Source: Earliella scabrosa (lineage: Eukaryota; Basidiomycota; Agaricomycetes; Polyporales; Polyporaceae). Taken from it: a DNA stretch of 64,000 bases. The notes beneath the pieces are model-generated. The model saw only the letters and a list, made by a program, of their open reading frames with translations. It did not search any database and was not told the DNA's origin. The DNA is taken from contig JABYQQ010000004.1 of NCBI GenBank assembly GCA_022605405.1, positions 310,001 to 374,000 of the forward strand. Direction: 5' to 3'. Shown here piece after piece: positions 1 through 11,357 of this stretch. The position numbers were made by a program, and so were the translations under genes. The stretch's first letter is position 1. The number at the start of each line of letters is the position of its first letter.

Positions 1-381
1 TCCCTAATGCATGCACAGATCTCATCGCACAGGGTATGGCTGAAAACCCGAAATGACCAACACCTACACCAGTCCGGTCATCGGTATTCAGGTCCTGAGT
101 CCTCTTCGCTGAGGGCGGAATGTGGTCAGGGCACTGGTTTGACTTGCTACGCCCCCATGTCGTGTCGTTCGGAGGCAGACACAGGCAGTGGTATGTATGC
201 TTATGTGTCTTTGCTGCAATGCGACCAGTGTGGTATACTCTACTGGTTAGAGTGCGGATAGTACACGGGATTCCTCGGATACTGGGCCACGGCTGGATGG
301 TGGCCCTAGGGAGCCGCATGGTTGTACGAGAACAATGCGCTGCCGTCTGTGAAAGAAGGACAATAAATCAAATACACCTTC
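1..381. other. Non-coding 5' flank, no gene recognised
   Basis: Short open frames are present but none resembles the FunK1 N-terminus expected just upstream of the first kinase. The block seen in the other copies (FVYQHRTF ... FDWT) cannot be found here. The window edge prevents saying whether more of the gene lies further out. Confidence 0.5.
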
Positions 382-2498
382 TTGTACCTCGCCGATTATC
401 GTACGCTTTGTGTGGACACGGACGCAGAGAAAGTTGACGACACCAGCCGACGGTCGTTGGGATACGACCCAACCGCCACGCTCGCATCCGACAAGGAGAT
501 AGAGCTGTTCAAGGCCATGGCTCGCGACAACGCTGTTCCAGCAGAGGTGCAGAAATACGTCACGGACGCGACAGAGGGGTCATGGCCCCTCTACAAGCTC
601 AGCGTCGTGACGTCGAGCCTCACCGCCGAGGACAGATTGACCACTGAGGACGATCCTCAGGCCAAGGCCCGGGTTGAGGCGGAAACCAAGGCCGATCGGG
701 AGGTCCATTCGTTCATCGTCGGCCTCCCGCAATTTGCGGCTGACGGACTCATCGGTCGATGCACGAGGGGCTATGTCGCGTTCCAGTTGCTTCCCGGGAC
801 TCCGAAAGAGGGTCGACTGTGCTACCTCAAGGACTGCTGGAGAGCTTGTGTTCCAGGACGGACTCGTCCCGAACATGCCATCTACGAAGTCCTGCGCGAA
901 CACAAAGTCTTGAACGTTGCAACGCTGATCTGTGGCGGCGACGTTTGCAGCTCATTCGGGCCCGGCGAGCTCATCCCGCAATGCACCCGGGTAGATCGAC
1001 TGTTGTATACCAAGGACGGTAAACGGCCTGTTCCCCGCGTGCATTATCGCATCGTCACGGAGGAGATAGGCCTTCCGCTCCGAAGCTTTAAGAACTTCAA
1101 GGAGCTGTCGTCGGTCATGATGGGTGCCATCTCGGGTGAGCGCACCCCGTTGTGTTCAAATATCTCTCAGTCTTATAACTCCACCAGGTCACTTTGACGC
1201 TTGGGAAGCGGGAGTTCTTCATCGTGATATCAGCGCGGGCAACATCATGATTAACCCTCACACTCGTGAGGGCTTCTTGATAGACTGGGACCTAGCGCGT
1301 TACGTCTCGGAGCTAGGTATAGGTGCCGTGGAGCCTGATCGTTCGGTATGCACTCTGAAAAACTTCGACGAGATTGATCTCTCACAAGTTGTTCATCACA
1401 CAGGGCACTTGGCTATATCGTTCCGCACTCAGCCTTCAGTTTCCAAGGAAACCATACCGAGTCTCCGATGATCTGGAGGCTTTCATTCACGTCTATCGAC
1501 ACGTCGTCCTCCAGTACCACCCTACGACTACGCGAGATCTCGAGCTCCATGTGAAGAACACTTACGAACAGGCCACCCCCGCGAAGGACGGGATCATGGT
1601 TGGAGGGGATACGAAGTTGGCGCAACTTCGTAACCCCAGGCCGCCCTTCGCTGCTGTTAACAATCCCTGGCTCCAGAGGATCCTGATGGAACTTGCCAAG
1701 GGATGCGCCGAGTCCTACGTGCCGATTGATATTGATTTCATGGAGGCAACGTATGGTGTCACAGACTCCGTTCAGCTCGTCAGCTCCACTCCGGTAGCTG
1801 CGATCGAAATTCGCTGTGACAACGACACAGCGCAGCGCATGAGGAAACAGGCTGCCCCGCGGGTTCCTCAGCATCTTCCTGTCGCATCTCCCCCTTCCAA
1901 TGCTCCATCTCCCAGCTCGGATCCCTGTCAAGTCAACGGTTACCTGTCTTCGCATATCTATCTCTATGAGACGTTCTCCCTCCACCAGGCCGCCCCCGAC
2001 TGTGACGACAAAAGCGCGGATCAATTCGAAATCCAGCGCCGCCGCGCTCTCAGCAGTGTACAACAGCGTCCAAGCCTCGACTATTCATACCTTTCTCAGT
2101 CTGGCACTTCCGACGACTGCCTACGAAGTTCGAAGGACGGTAGCTCTCCCTTCGATGCACGGTTCACAACCTTCCCGCTCCGTCCTCCTCCAGCTTCACG
2201 TTCGATGGAGTCCTACCTCTCGAGGTTCAAAATCCCACTGAGCCAGCCGCGTGGGGACGCAGATGCCGTCGGGGGCAACGCTATTCAGCCGGGCCCTTCT
2301 AGGCACAGCCTGCGACGCGTCCCTCGGTTGGAGTCTGATCGTCCGAGGCGTTCACATCCTAGAATCTCCTCTAGAGGTCCCTCCCCTGACGCGGCCTTGC
2401 TGAAGCGTGCGTGGCGTATGGTTGACTCTGATTCAGAGCCGGAGGCCACGTCTGCCAATGACTTCGACGGAGAGCCTGCGGCGAAGCGTCGCGCTTGA
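382..2498 (+). pseudogene. FunK1 fungal protein kinase, copy 1, 5'-truncated
   Basis: This is a FunK1-type (Pkinase_fungal) serine/threonine kinase. Three exons are supported: about 382-1135, 1188-1345 and 1404-2498, with introns of 52 and 58 bp at the same positions and phases as in copies 2 and 3. Visible motifs are the ATP lysine in CYLKDCW, the catalytic loop HRDISAGNIM, and LIDWDLAR in place of DFG. The C-terminus carries a conserved block starting DPCQVNGYL and a basic end, AAKRRA. Similarity to the paralogues begins only near VDDTSRRSLGYDPTA (about position 430). The N-terminal 190 or so residues are missing and the first in-frame ATG is 517, inside the conserved region. The catalytic core is unbroken. 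It is probably a pseudogene unless an upstream exon lies outside the window. Confidence 0.75.
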
Positions 2499-2932
2499 TT
2501 AGGAGGATACAGCGCGCGGTCAAGTAGAGGCTGATGTGCCAACGTTGTTCGTTTCTCCTCGTTGTTTGTGGGATTGTCAATGTATTCTTGGTTTGGTTGT
2601 CCGGTAGGGAGTTGCAATGGAATCTGGACTTGGTATGATCTCAAACTGAGATGGTGACTTCTCCTAGCAAGAGCTCTTAGATAGCTTCGTTGATAAATCA
2701 AACCACCCATTGCCCAGTCGGAAGCACCTACCTTCCTAAACGGGTTGCTTAAGTAAAGTTTGGGCGCCCAACATATAGACGGTCGCAGTCACCTTATGTA
2801 AGCGCTACGTTTGTGTGCTATGATACCACTCCATCCCGCTAACCAACCAACCGGCCCTCATCTCTTTCAATACGCTCTGATACAGCCAGACTTTGGGCAC
2901 AACTCAGGTGCAACCTTGCAAACTCAGTAACG
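2499..2932. other. Intergenic, FunK1 copy 1 to copy 2
   Basis: No gene seen. It should hold the 3' end of copy 1 and the promoter of copy 2. Confidence 0.5.
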
Positions 2933-5865
2933 ATGACTTCCCGGCTTTCCCTGGTGGCCGTGAGCTTCATACTCAACGAGATTCCGGGAGCTGGACCAAC
3001 AGACGAAGATCGGCGGAAGTTCCATGTGCCGTCGGGAATTGAAGAACCCAGTGACAAAGACGGGATATGTCTTCAATTAGTGAGTCGTACCCATCCATTC
3101 AAACCATCCATAAGTAATGGTCCATTCAACCCGAGCTCTAACCTCTTGTGCAGTCGCAGTCTGCTGCGTCGGTCTTCAAAGCGGCAGGATGGACTAACTT
3201 TCAGTTTCTCATCCATCCACCCCTCAAAGGTGCCGAAGAATGCCGCCACGACAACACTGTCACCGGTTACGACGGCGGCATCTACCTGGACACTCCAGGA
3301 ACGAACACTGCAATCGAAGAAGGCGTGACAATCAAGCAACGAAGCGCGGTTGGGGACTTCCTCGAGTTTGGCAACTGCTTGTGGCATCATGTAGTCGTGC
3401 GGGCTTTTGTGAATGATGGGGTCGCAGACTCGGCTTTCCACTTCCAACTGGATGACGATGCGCCGGATGTGGCGGATGCTGCCTCCGAGTCAAGGGGTCA
3501 CGTCTCTCCTCAACATTATGATGCGCCTATTGCACCAGGTCCGTGATGCCTTTGCGACTAAATACCTCATTTCTCACTTGGAACACTACAGGCGCGTCCT
3601 CGTCAATCCTCGATACTACTCGCATGCCGGCAACAGCCAGCGAGCACTCTCGCAGCGGGTCATCCGCTTCCGATGACGAGGAAGTTCGACATCCCTTCCT
3701 TCGACATGCGAGCAAAGGCAACGAAGCACTGGTGCATCTTTGGAAGTGCATGCGGGAAACTTTCGTCTACCAGCATCGAACGTTCTGCTACTCAATATGC
3801 ATCTGTCAGAAGATGTGTCGGCTGTTGAAGTTCGACCACGCAGGTGCCTTCGTCTCCACTGCGTTTGACTGGACGGACGCAGGTTCTCCCTTGCACACGT
3901 TCCTCTGGAAGCTGGCACGAATGGACAACATGTCACACCTCGGCTACGATCCAACAGCCGCTCTCGCGTCCCCTACCGACGCCAATCGTTTTGTCAAGAT
4001 GATAACGAGTCCCACGGTACCCGAGGAAATTCAACAGTACGTCCAGCGAGCTACGTCGGGTTCTTCCCCCATCTACAAGTTACGCGTCACATCTTGTCCT
4101 GCGACCACGAACGAACGGCTTCCGGACGACCCGGCAGACATTGTTGCTCCTGAGGCCAGGTCCACACCGTTCCCGCAAGAACTGGAGACTCACGAGCTCC
4201 TCGTTGGTCGTCCCCATTTCGCCGGACAGGACCTCATTGGTCGATGCACTCGAGGGTACGTGGCGTTGCGATTGGGTGCCAACCCAGACGGCAGCGAGGA
4301 TACCCTATGTTTCCTGAAAGACTGCTGGCGATCTTACGTTCCTGGCCGCACTCGTCCCGAGCATCTCGTGTACGAACGTCTGCACAGCCGTAACGTGAAG
4401 TACGTTGCGACACTCATCTGCGGCGGCGACGTCGGCGGGCCATTGGCTCAGATGACGCAAGTTCAAGCATACCTCTTCAGAGACAATCCCGCCCTCCGGC
4501 CCGTTCCGCGTGTACACTACCGACTCTGCACCAAGGAGATCGGCATACCGCTGACCGAGTTCCGGGACTTCGGTGAGCTTGCAATGATCTTCGTCGACGC
4601 GCTGAAAGGTGTGCATCCCTGCCCCGTAGTCAGTGATTCGCGCTTCTAACCTCTCTTAGCTCACTACACGGCGTGGCAGTACGCTGGAGTCCTACATCGC
4701 GATATCAGCATCGGGAACATCATGATCACGCCTGTCACTCGGCGAGGATTCCTAATCGACTGGGAGTTGTCGCGACTTGCCATCGAGCTCGAAAGTGGCG
4801 CTGTTGAGCCAGACCGCTCAGTAAGTCTCATTCAGACCTGCGCATGGCATTGTATGGTGCTTATCATACCATTCTTAGGGGACATGGCAGACGCGTTCTG
4901 CGCTGTTCAAACGGTATCCGCGCAAGCCGTACCGCCTTTCCGATGATCTCGAGTCATTCGTCCATGCGTTCACATACCTCACCCTCCGCTTCCATGTCAC
5001 CACAATTTTTAACCCGAGGTACTTCGCGCAGTACACGTACGAGAGTCTCGGAACGGTCGACGGCCTCAGAATTGGAGGCCACGCGCAGCTATTGCAGTTC
5101 CGGTGCAAGACAGCACCTTTCGAAGTAATTGGGAACCCTACTCTCCAGCACGTCCTGGACCTGCTGGCGGAAGGTTGTTACACCTCCTATGCGGACGTCG
5201 ACCACGATCGTGCAAAGGAAGTGTATGGGGTATCCTGCCCAACTGTGACCGCCCCAAAGGCGACCGGAGAAATATTCCACCTCAAGAAGGACTGGCTCGA
5301 TGATATTCTAGCACAAGACTCGGACGACTCCGACTCCGCTACAGTCCCCCAGCCCGCCCCAGTTCCCGCGCCGCAAGCGGAAGACGCAGACCCATGCGTG
5401 ATCAAACACGGCTTGCTGGCGATGCACAAGAGGCTCAATGACGTGTTACGGTATTTCCACGGACGCTGCATCCCTCAAGACAAATGCCCGGATCTGTTTG
5501 CTCAGGAACGGGGTCACCTAGTAGCCCTCTTGGAGACGGTCCCTCGCGATCATGGTAGTGATATAGCCACTAGAACAACACCGACGACTTCCCACCATGA
5601 AATACGTCCCTCACCCGCCACGGCGACATCGCATGCGGCCTGTGACGCGCGCTCCTCCCCACGTTCACCTCACATTTCCCCCACTCCCGCTCCCATTCCT
5701 TTCCCAAAACCGCACTCGTCGTCCACGGATCCGGCCATGATGGCTACCCGCTCATCTCTCGAGCGATCTTCCTCCAGGAAGCGCGGGCGCGAAGACGATG
5801 ACGTCGAACAATCCCAAGCGGCCTCTGCTGATCGAGTTGAGGGGTCGAAGAAGCGTCGCGCCTAG
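2933..5865 (+). CDS. FunK1 fungal protein kinase, copy 2 (complete)
   Basis: Five exons: 2933-3079, 3154-3538, 3592-4608, 4660-4820 and 4879-5865. All junctions are GT-AG, phases fit, and the total gives 898 residues. The start ATG is supported because the first exon (49 codons) matches the first exon of copy 3 in length and junction (LQL versus PKL). The N-terminal regulatory half includes FVYQHRTFCYS and FDWTDAGSPLHTFLWK. The kinase core shows CFLKDCWR (ATP lysine), HRDISIGNIMI (catalytic Asp) and LIDWELSR (metal site, DWE instead of DFG). The C-terminal extension has the shared DPC block and ends in SSRKRGREDDD and KKRRA, like a nuclear localisation signal. It is the only complete FunK1 copy in the window. 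The substrate is unknown. Confidence 0.88.
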
Positions 5866-7222
5866 CTTGTCTAGACATAGTGGCACGCGAGTACTGTATG
5901 TCGTGGATTGCCAGTGACTTGAGTTCCCGCCCACGCACATGACATGAAAGTTAACCCATCTCCCCTGAGTCGCCCGTCTCCAATGCCTCACATGGTTTCT
6001 CTATCCACTACTTTCCAACCGTTTGTGTTGAATCTTCAGTTACACTTTGCATTTTTGTACAATGTCTACGTAGGGCCTTAGGCCAGCAATACAGGGAATA
6101 GCAGCAACTCAGTCCGCGGCGGCGTACACGCTTACTCGGAGGTACAAGGAGTCGGCTATGGTGACCTCTGCTCAGTGCCGTGATTACGCACACACGACAT
6201 CCGAGCCTGAGCTCTGCTCGAGAGCCCTCAATTGGGGCGCACCCGCTCCGCTCCGAGCACCCCGCCGCGCAAGTTTGAGCTTTGACTATGGACAGCTCGC
6301 GAGACAGGCACTCCTCACACACAGAGACGCAGCTGCAGATGGGAGTGTACACGACGACGAGACAAGTAGCGAGGGGACAAGCAGAGATGAGAGATCATCC
6401 AGGAAAGCAAAGCGCAGACGTAGGGCAACAACTGCTCGACAGCGGAGAACTACACGTATGGGGAGCAACAGGACAGGCGAGGGATAGGTGGCAGGGGAAG
6501 ACGAGACAATTCATAGAAGGAGGTAAGTACGATGGTATGCCAGGCAGTGGAGGCTGTGCCACCACAGTGTACTTGATCGGGAGCCCGGGCCGAAAGTGAG
6601 CACGTTAACGCCCGCAACCGCTGTGTTCGAAGGAGGTTCGAAGGTTGCAAGTTGAACTCAGCGGGCGTCCTTAGTCCACCACTCCGTCCACGACGACACG
6701 CCGCGTCCTCAGCGACCCATTGTTCCTTTGTGTAAGTCAGCGTCTGGATTGATGGGCATGCGGCTGGCTGACTCGTCCACAGACCAAGTACCGCGACGCG
6801 CGTCCATTTCCACTCAGCCGGAGGATTGCCACGGCCACCGCGGTAGGTCCGTGCTAACATCATCGTGGCTCAGTACTTATCGGGAAAACAAAGCTACCCT
6901 AATTCTTGATAGATCAACCCCCTAGTTACATCGCACTGGTACGTGGTCGATCTAGTACCTCTCGTCTCTCACCGTGTCTAACCACCCTGGTGGCTCTCTC
7001 GACGCCGTCTCCAACCCTTTCCTTGATCCGGACCCCCATCGCTTCCATGCAGTCCCCTTTGGCGAGGCTTACGAGAGCCTTCAAGCTGAAGAACCCGCGC
7101 CAGAGTCGAAGCTATCATCGCACTCAACCCCCGCTAAGCTTACGCTCTCCGGCACCAATCACTTCGCCTACCGTCGGAAGCTAGGAAGAGCTCGCGGACC
7201 AAGTCTTGTGAATCAAACCGGG
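5866..7222. other. Intergenic, FunK1 copy 2 to copy 3
   Basis: About 1.36 kb with only short unrelated open frames. An open frame runs upstream of the chosen copy 3 start but has only a GTG at its beginning. An extra 5' exon for copy 3 cannot be excluded. Confidence 0.45.
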
Positions 7223-10152
7223 ATGGCCTCTTGCTTCCATCAACTCCCCATCGACGTCTTCTCGAGCCGCGTCCCCGGCGATCTGCCCTCGGCTGAACAA
7301 CGCAGCAAGTTCGTCTCCACTAGTGTCAAGGGTGCGCGAAAAGAGAGTGATATCAGTCCGAAGCTGGTAAGATCATTATACCGTGTTTATCTGATGCCGG
7401 CGTTGATGAAGACACAGTCTAGTGTCATCAACTCTGTCTTCGATGTCGCCGGGGTGACCCACCTACGTTACCTCGACACCGCCTCTCACAGAGCAAAGGA
7501 TGGCGACGATGAAGACACTGCGACCTACAATGATGGCGGCATCTACTGGGTGGACAGTGAACTCGCGCGGTCCGCCACTAAGCTTTCCAGCGAAAAGGAG
7601 AAGAAGAAGAAAGGGAAGGGCAAGAAGAAGGAGGAAAAGGAGGCGCACGCCGAGGACGGAGCGGAACATTCGGTGGAGGCGGGAGTGGAGGCCAACGCAG
7701 AGACCGGTTCGGAAGATCAGAGATCCCATGTCCGAGGACGTCGGTCTTGGCACCACGTTGCTGTGCCCTCTGAGACCAAGTTCAAGACGAATGCAGCGGC
7801 ATTTTACTTCCACGAGCGCCAGAAGGAGCCTGAGCAACAACAGATTAACGTTGAGTCTGCCGCCAACAAAGCACCTCCACCTCATGACACACGAGGTGAG
7901 AGACTATCTCGTCGTTTAGGTCTCTGTTCTCATGATGTCTTAGATTGTTTCGCTGCTGCAGACGATGACTTCTTCGCTGAGGGCGAGGTTCCCGAGCTTG
8001 ATCTTCCAGAACTCTCCGCCATGTCCAAAGACGTTGCGTACTACCTTCGTCGCTCGCAAGAGGGCGCGGAGGGTCTTGGCCAGCTCGCGGAGTACATGCT
8101 CAACGTCTTCATCTACCAGCACCGGATATTTTCCTTCTTCATATACGTTCTTCGCAATCGTTGTCGTCTCCTTCACTTCGAGCGGACAGGATCTTACGTT
8201 TCGACGCCCTTCGATTGGACTCAAAACACCTCGTACTTGCATGACTTCGTGTGGAAGGTAGCGCATATGGAGAAGGCCCAGCTGGGATGGGATCCGACCG
8301 CTACCCTCGCTTCCGATACCGAACGCGCCCAGCTCGAAGCCCTGATCACCGCCAAGAAGGTTCCTCCGGAGATCCAGGAGTTTGTCCGGAAATCAACGGA
8401 GAACTTGTGCCCTATCTACAAGCTCAGTATAACGACCGTGAAGAACTCTCTGGACGGTCGGTTTCCCGACGATCCGGACCCTGTGCCCATCGACACGGTT
8501 GATCCGGAGTCCGTCGAAGAGACCCATGAATTCATCGTCGGTCGCCCACACTTCGCTGCCGAAGCTCTCATCGGTCGATGCACGAAGGGGTACGTTGCTC
8601 TCCAGTTGGTTCCCGGAGGACCTGGTCGTCTCTGCTACCTGAAGGACTGTTGGCGGGCCCACGTCCCGGGACGGACTCGCCCGGAGCATATCGTCTACGA
8701 ACGGCTGCACAAGCATCGCGTGCCCAATATCCCGACGTTACTGTGTGGCGGTGACGTTCGCAGTCCCCACTTCGATGAGACTCAACCACCTCGTCTGCAG
8801 CTCACCGAAGTCGACCAAGTCTTGGCGATCAAGGAGGGCCAGGGCAGACCTGTTCCACGCGTGCACTACCGCATCGCGACCGATGGTGTCGGCCTTCCGC
8901 TCCGAAGTTTCAGGAGCTTCAGGGAACTTGCGTTGATTATTGCTAGTGCCATCCGAGGTGAGTGCACGTGGTATTGTAGATGTCCTTCTCTGACCTGCTC
9001 CGTAGCTCACGGCCATGCATGGGAACATGCGAAGGTTTTGCACCGGGACATCAGCGTCGGCAACATCTTGATCAACCCAGTGACCAGACTAGCCATCTTG
9101 ATCGACTGGGATCTGTCGAGATTAGCATGCGAATTAGGGGTTGGGCCTGTGGAGCCGGATCGTTCGGTAAACACATTCTTGCTCTCCCAGCGACATTCAC
9201 TGATGCTTCAAGACAGGGCACATGGGTCTATCGTTCAGCTCTGTCCCTTCAATATCCGCGAAAGCCGTACCGAGTTTCCGACGATCTCGAGTCCTTCATC
9301 CACATCTACCGCCACTTGGTCCTTCGGTATCACGCCACAGACACAGAAGACTACAAGATGGAGGTCAAGGACACGTACGAGCAGGCCGTACCCGGTAAGG
9401 GGGACATCATGATCGGTGGCAAGCTGAAGATGGCGCAATTGCGCATTTCCGAGTCACTGTTCGAGGTCTATGGAAACAGTGATCTCCAGACGGTGCTCGA
9501 TGAGCTGGCTAGGGGATGCTATAGCTCCTACATCAGGATCAAACCACGTGAGATGCGGAGGAGGTATGGGATCCAGGAGGAGTGTGTGACCGAGCTACCA
9601 GTGCAGGTTGACGCTAGCTGGCTGGAACACGTCAACAGCGCCGGGATGGGTCAGACTCAACATCGAGCCTTCCCTTCGGACTCAATCCAGGCATCTCATG
9701 CTACCTCGACCATCCCTCATTTGCCGTCGCAGACTCCAACCGTCCCCGATCCCTGCGAAGTACAAGGATACCTGGCCTCACACGACCTGGTTTGCGCCAC
9801 CTTCGAGATGTACAAGGAGTTCCCCCCTCGTGCGGACAAGATTGCCGACCAGTTTGAGGTCTTCCGCAACAATGTCCTGTATGAGGCTAGCACCCGCCGC
9901 ACCCTGGACTACGAGGATTTGTCGCGCTCTGGAGTGTCGCTGCACATGCTTCATGAGTGGACCCGATCTCAGAGCCGTGATCATCCCGGTCATGCAGCCT
10001 CATCAAACTCGGTTTCAAACAATTCTCCGATCCCATCCCGGTCTCCCGTCCGACATACAAGCTCCACCCCTTCGGTTCCGGGCCTCAGCCCCAGTGAAAA
10101 CTCGCTCGTTTATGTTCGCTTAATCTTGTTATTATCGGTTATAAGTCGTTAG
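7223..10152 (+). CDS. FunK1 fungal protein kinase, copy 3, C-terminus replaced by transposon
   Basis: Exons 7223-7366, 7418-7895, 7944-8957, 9006-9166 and 9217-10152 give 910 residues. An alternative acceptor at 7961 for the third exon is possible. The first three introns (51, 48 and 48 bp) are multiples of three without stops. A lysine/glutamate-rich insert (about KEKKKKGKGKKKEEKE) lies in exon 2 and is absent from copy 2. The kinase core is intact: CYLKDCWR, HRDISVGNILI, LIDWDLSR. The conserved C-terminal block DPCEVQGYLASHDLV is present. From position 10091 the reading frame enters a transposon and picks up a foreign hydrophobic end, ENSLVYVRLILLLSVISR. The original basic tail is stranded at 11178-11357. 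The kinase could still be active but lacks its nuclear-type tail. Confidence 0.8.
10091..10118 (+). repeat. Left terminal inverted repeat
   Basis: The outer 14 bases are identical to the reverse complement of 11163-11176; the inner 14 match at 10 positions. Confidence 0.85.
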
Positions 10153-11148
10153 TATTGGTATGAATTCGTTTACCGTGCTCACGAGAACCGAGATGCGCTT
10201 GGGCGCTTCTAACTTTTGACATGTTTCGCGCTGTCGGCGACGTCGCTCGACATGTGCGGAGCCTCTGCCGTCCGCGCCCTTGCGACACTGACTATGCGTC
10301 TGCCCGCTTGCGCCGGCGTGCCTGTCGCGTCCATCCGCCGTCCGCTTCACTCCGCGCGCCAGTGCCTCTCCCTCCGTCCGCTCCTGCCTCTGCGCCGCCG
10401 CGCCCCCATCAGGCGCCCGTCTGGTCGCGAGCCCCTTCGCGCTCGCTGTTGGTCCTCTCCCGAACAACGCTCCACATGCCCTCTGCCCTCCGGCTATTTA
10501 CGTCACCCTCAGGCTCTATCGATGGCGGCATCGTCTCTCTTTCCTGGACCACCACCATCTCCCCTGGGCTCCCCGCGACCCAGCCCGCTCGCGTTATCCC
10601 CCCGCCGCCGGCCGGTGCCATTGCAAGAGGTGATAGCGGTGAGTTTTTTCTCAACTCGTCTGTCTCATATACATGGTGAGTTCCACCGTGGTCACCTCCG
10701 TATTCCCTCCTTGCGCTTGCGCTGCTTTACGTCCTCGTCACGGTGTACGGCGACGACTATGGTAAGGCGACTACTATGGTAAGAACAGCACGAGGTAAGC
10801 GCGGTCCGAGTTCTTTTGACTACTCTGTGGGACTAACTTGTCTTGCTAGAGCATATCCTAGGTGCGTGCCGCGCTCTTCACAAATGGCGCGTACACTAAC
10901 TGTTCCATAGCGCGCCTATGTGGGCAAGGGTGGGCACGTTCGTGCGACGGAATACCAGGGCAAAGCGATAACATACGCGATGAAACGGACACTTACGAGG
11001 GTGCCGTTTGCCCTCGTTTACTCTCGTTTATGGCGGGCGCTCGGATATACGAACATAATACGAGATTCTCGTATATTCGACCACCTCTCGTATTATTCTC
11101 GTTTAGCTCCAAATAATACAGGGAAAAACGAGCGTAAACGACACTAAA

Positions 11149-11176
11149 CCAACGTATACGACCGAGTTTTCACTGG
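11149..11176 (-). repeat. Right terminal inverted repeat
   Basis: Partner of the repeat at 10091-10118, immediately followed by the target duplication GCCTCAGCC. Confidence 0.85.
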
Positions 11177-11177
11177 G

Positions 11178-11357
11178 CCTCAGCCGTCAACACGCATCGC
11201 AACGGCTGCAGCGTCCAATCTTGCGACAGGCAGGAAGCGTTTCCGGGAACTTGACGACGATTGGATTGACCTAGAGACTGCTTCCTCCAACCCTTCCGAC
11301 CGGGATGAACCAGCTGCTCGAAAGCGTCGCACTGCGTTGCCACATCCGGGTGCGTAG
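11178..11357 (+). pseudogene. Severed C-terminal tail of FunK1 copy 3
   Basis: One frame here reads a FunK1-like tail containing GRKRFRELDDDW and ARKRRT and stops at 11355-11357. It closely parallels the end of copy 2 (SRKRGREDDD ... KKRRA) and copy 1 (AAKRRA). It starts directly at the far target duplication of the transposon. Joining the two flanks through a single GCCTCAGCC puts this tail one frame away from the upstream exon. A small indel or an unrecognised intron must therefore also be involved. Confidence 0.75.

Larger units (their letters stand above)
10091..11176. mobile_element. Non-autonomous TIR DNA transposon, 1,086 bp
   Basis: The left end CCAGTGAAAACTCG (10091-10104) and right end CGAGTTTTCACTGG (11163-11176) are perfect inverted repeats; allowing mismatches they extend to 28 bp (24 of 28 match). 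The 9 bp GCCTCAGCC lies directly outside both ends (10082-10090 and 11177-11185) as a target-site duplication. A seven-base duplication with one more C in the repeat is also possible. Subterminal copies of CTCGTTTA occur near 10105, 11013, 11023 and 11098, with reversed copies near 11130. No transposase reading frame is visible, so it must have moved with an enzyme supplied elsewhere. A 9 bp duplication suits Mutator-like elements, but KDZ-type elements of basidiomycetes are an alternative. Confidence 0.85.

Noticed and set aside
10216..10782. 188-codon frame inside the transposon
   Set aside because: No transposase motifs; overlapping frames of similar length; better explained as GC-rich captured or filler DNA.
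10092..11175. Calling the transposon a hAT element
   Set aside because: Ends read CAGTG inward as in hAT, but the perfect duplication is nine bases if the repeat begins CCAGTG; no clean eight-base duplication next to a CAGTG end.
10094..11183. Transposon acting as an intron (starts near GTGAAA, ends near CCTCAG)
   Set aside because: The splice that uses these sites joins the FunK1 frame to a frame with early stops, not to the KRRT tail frame.
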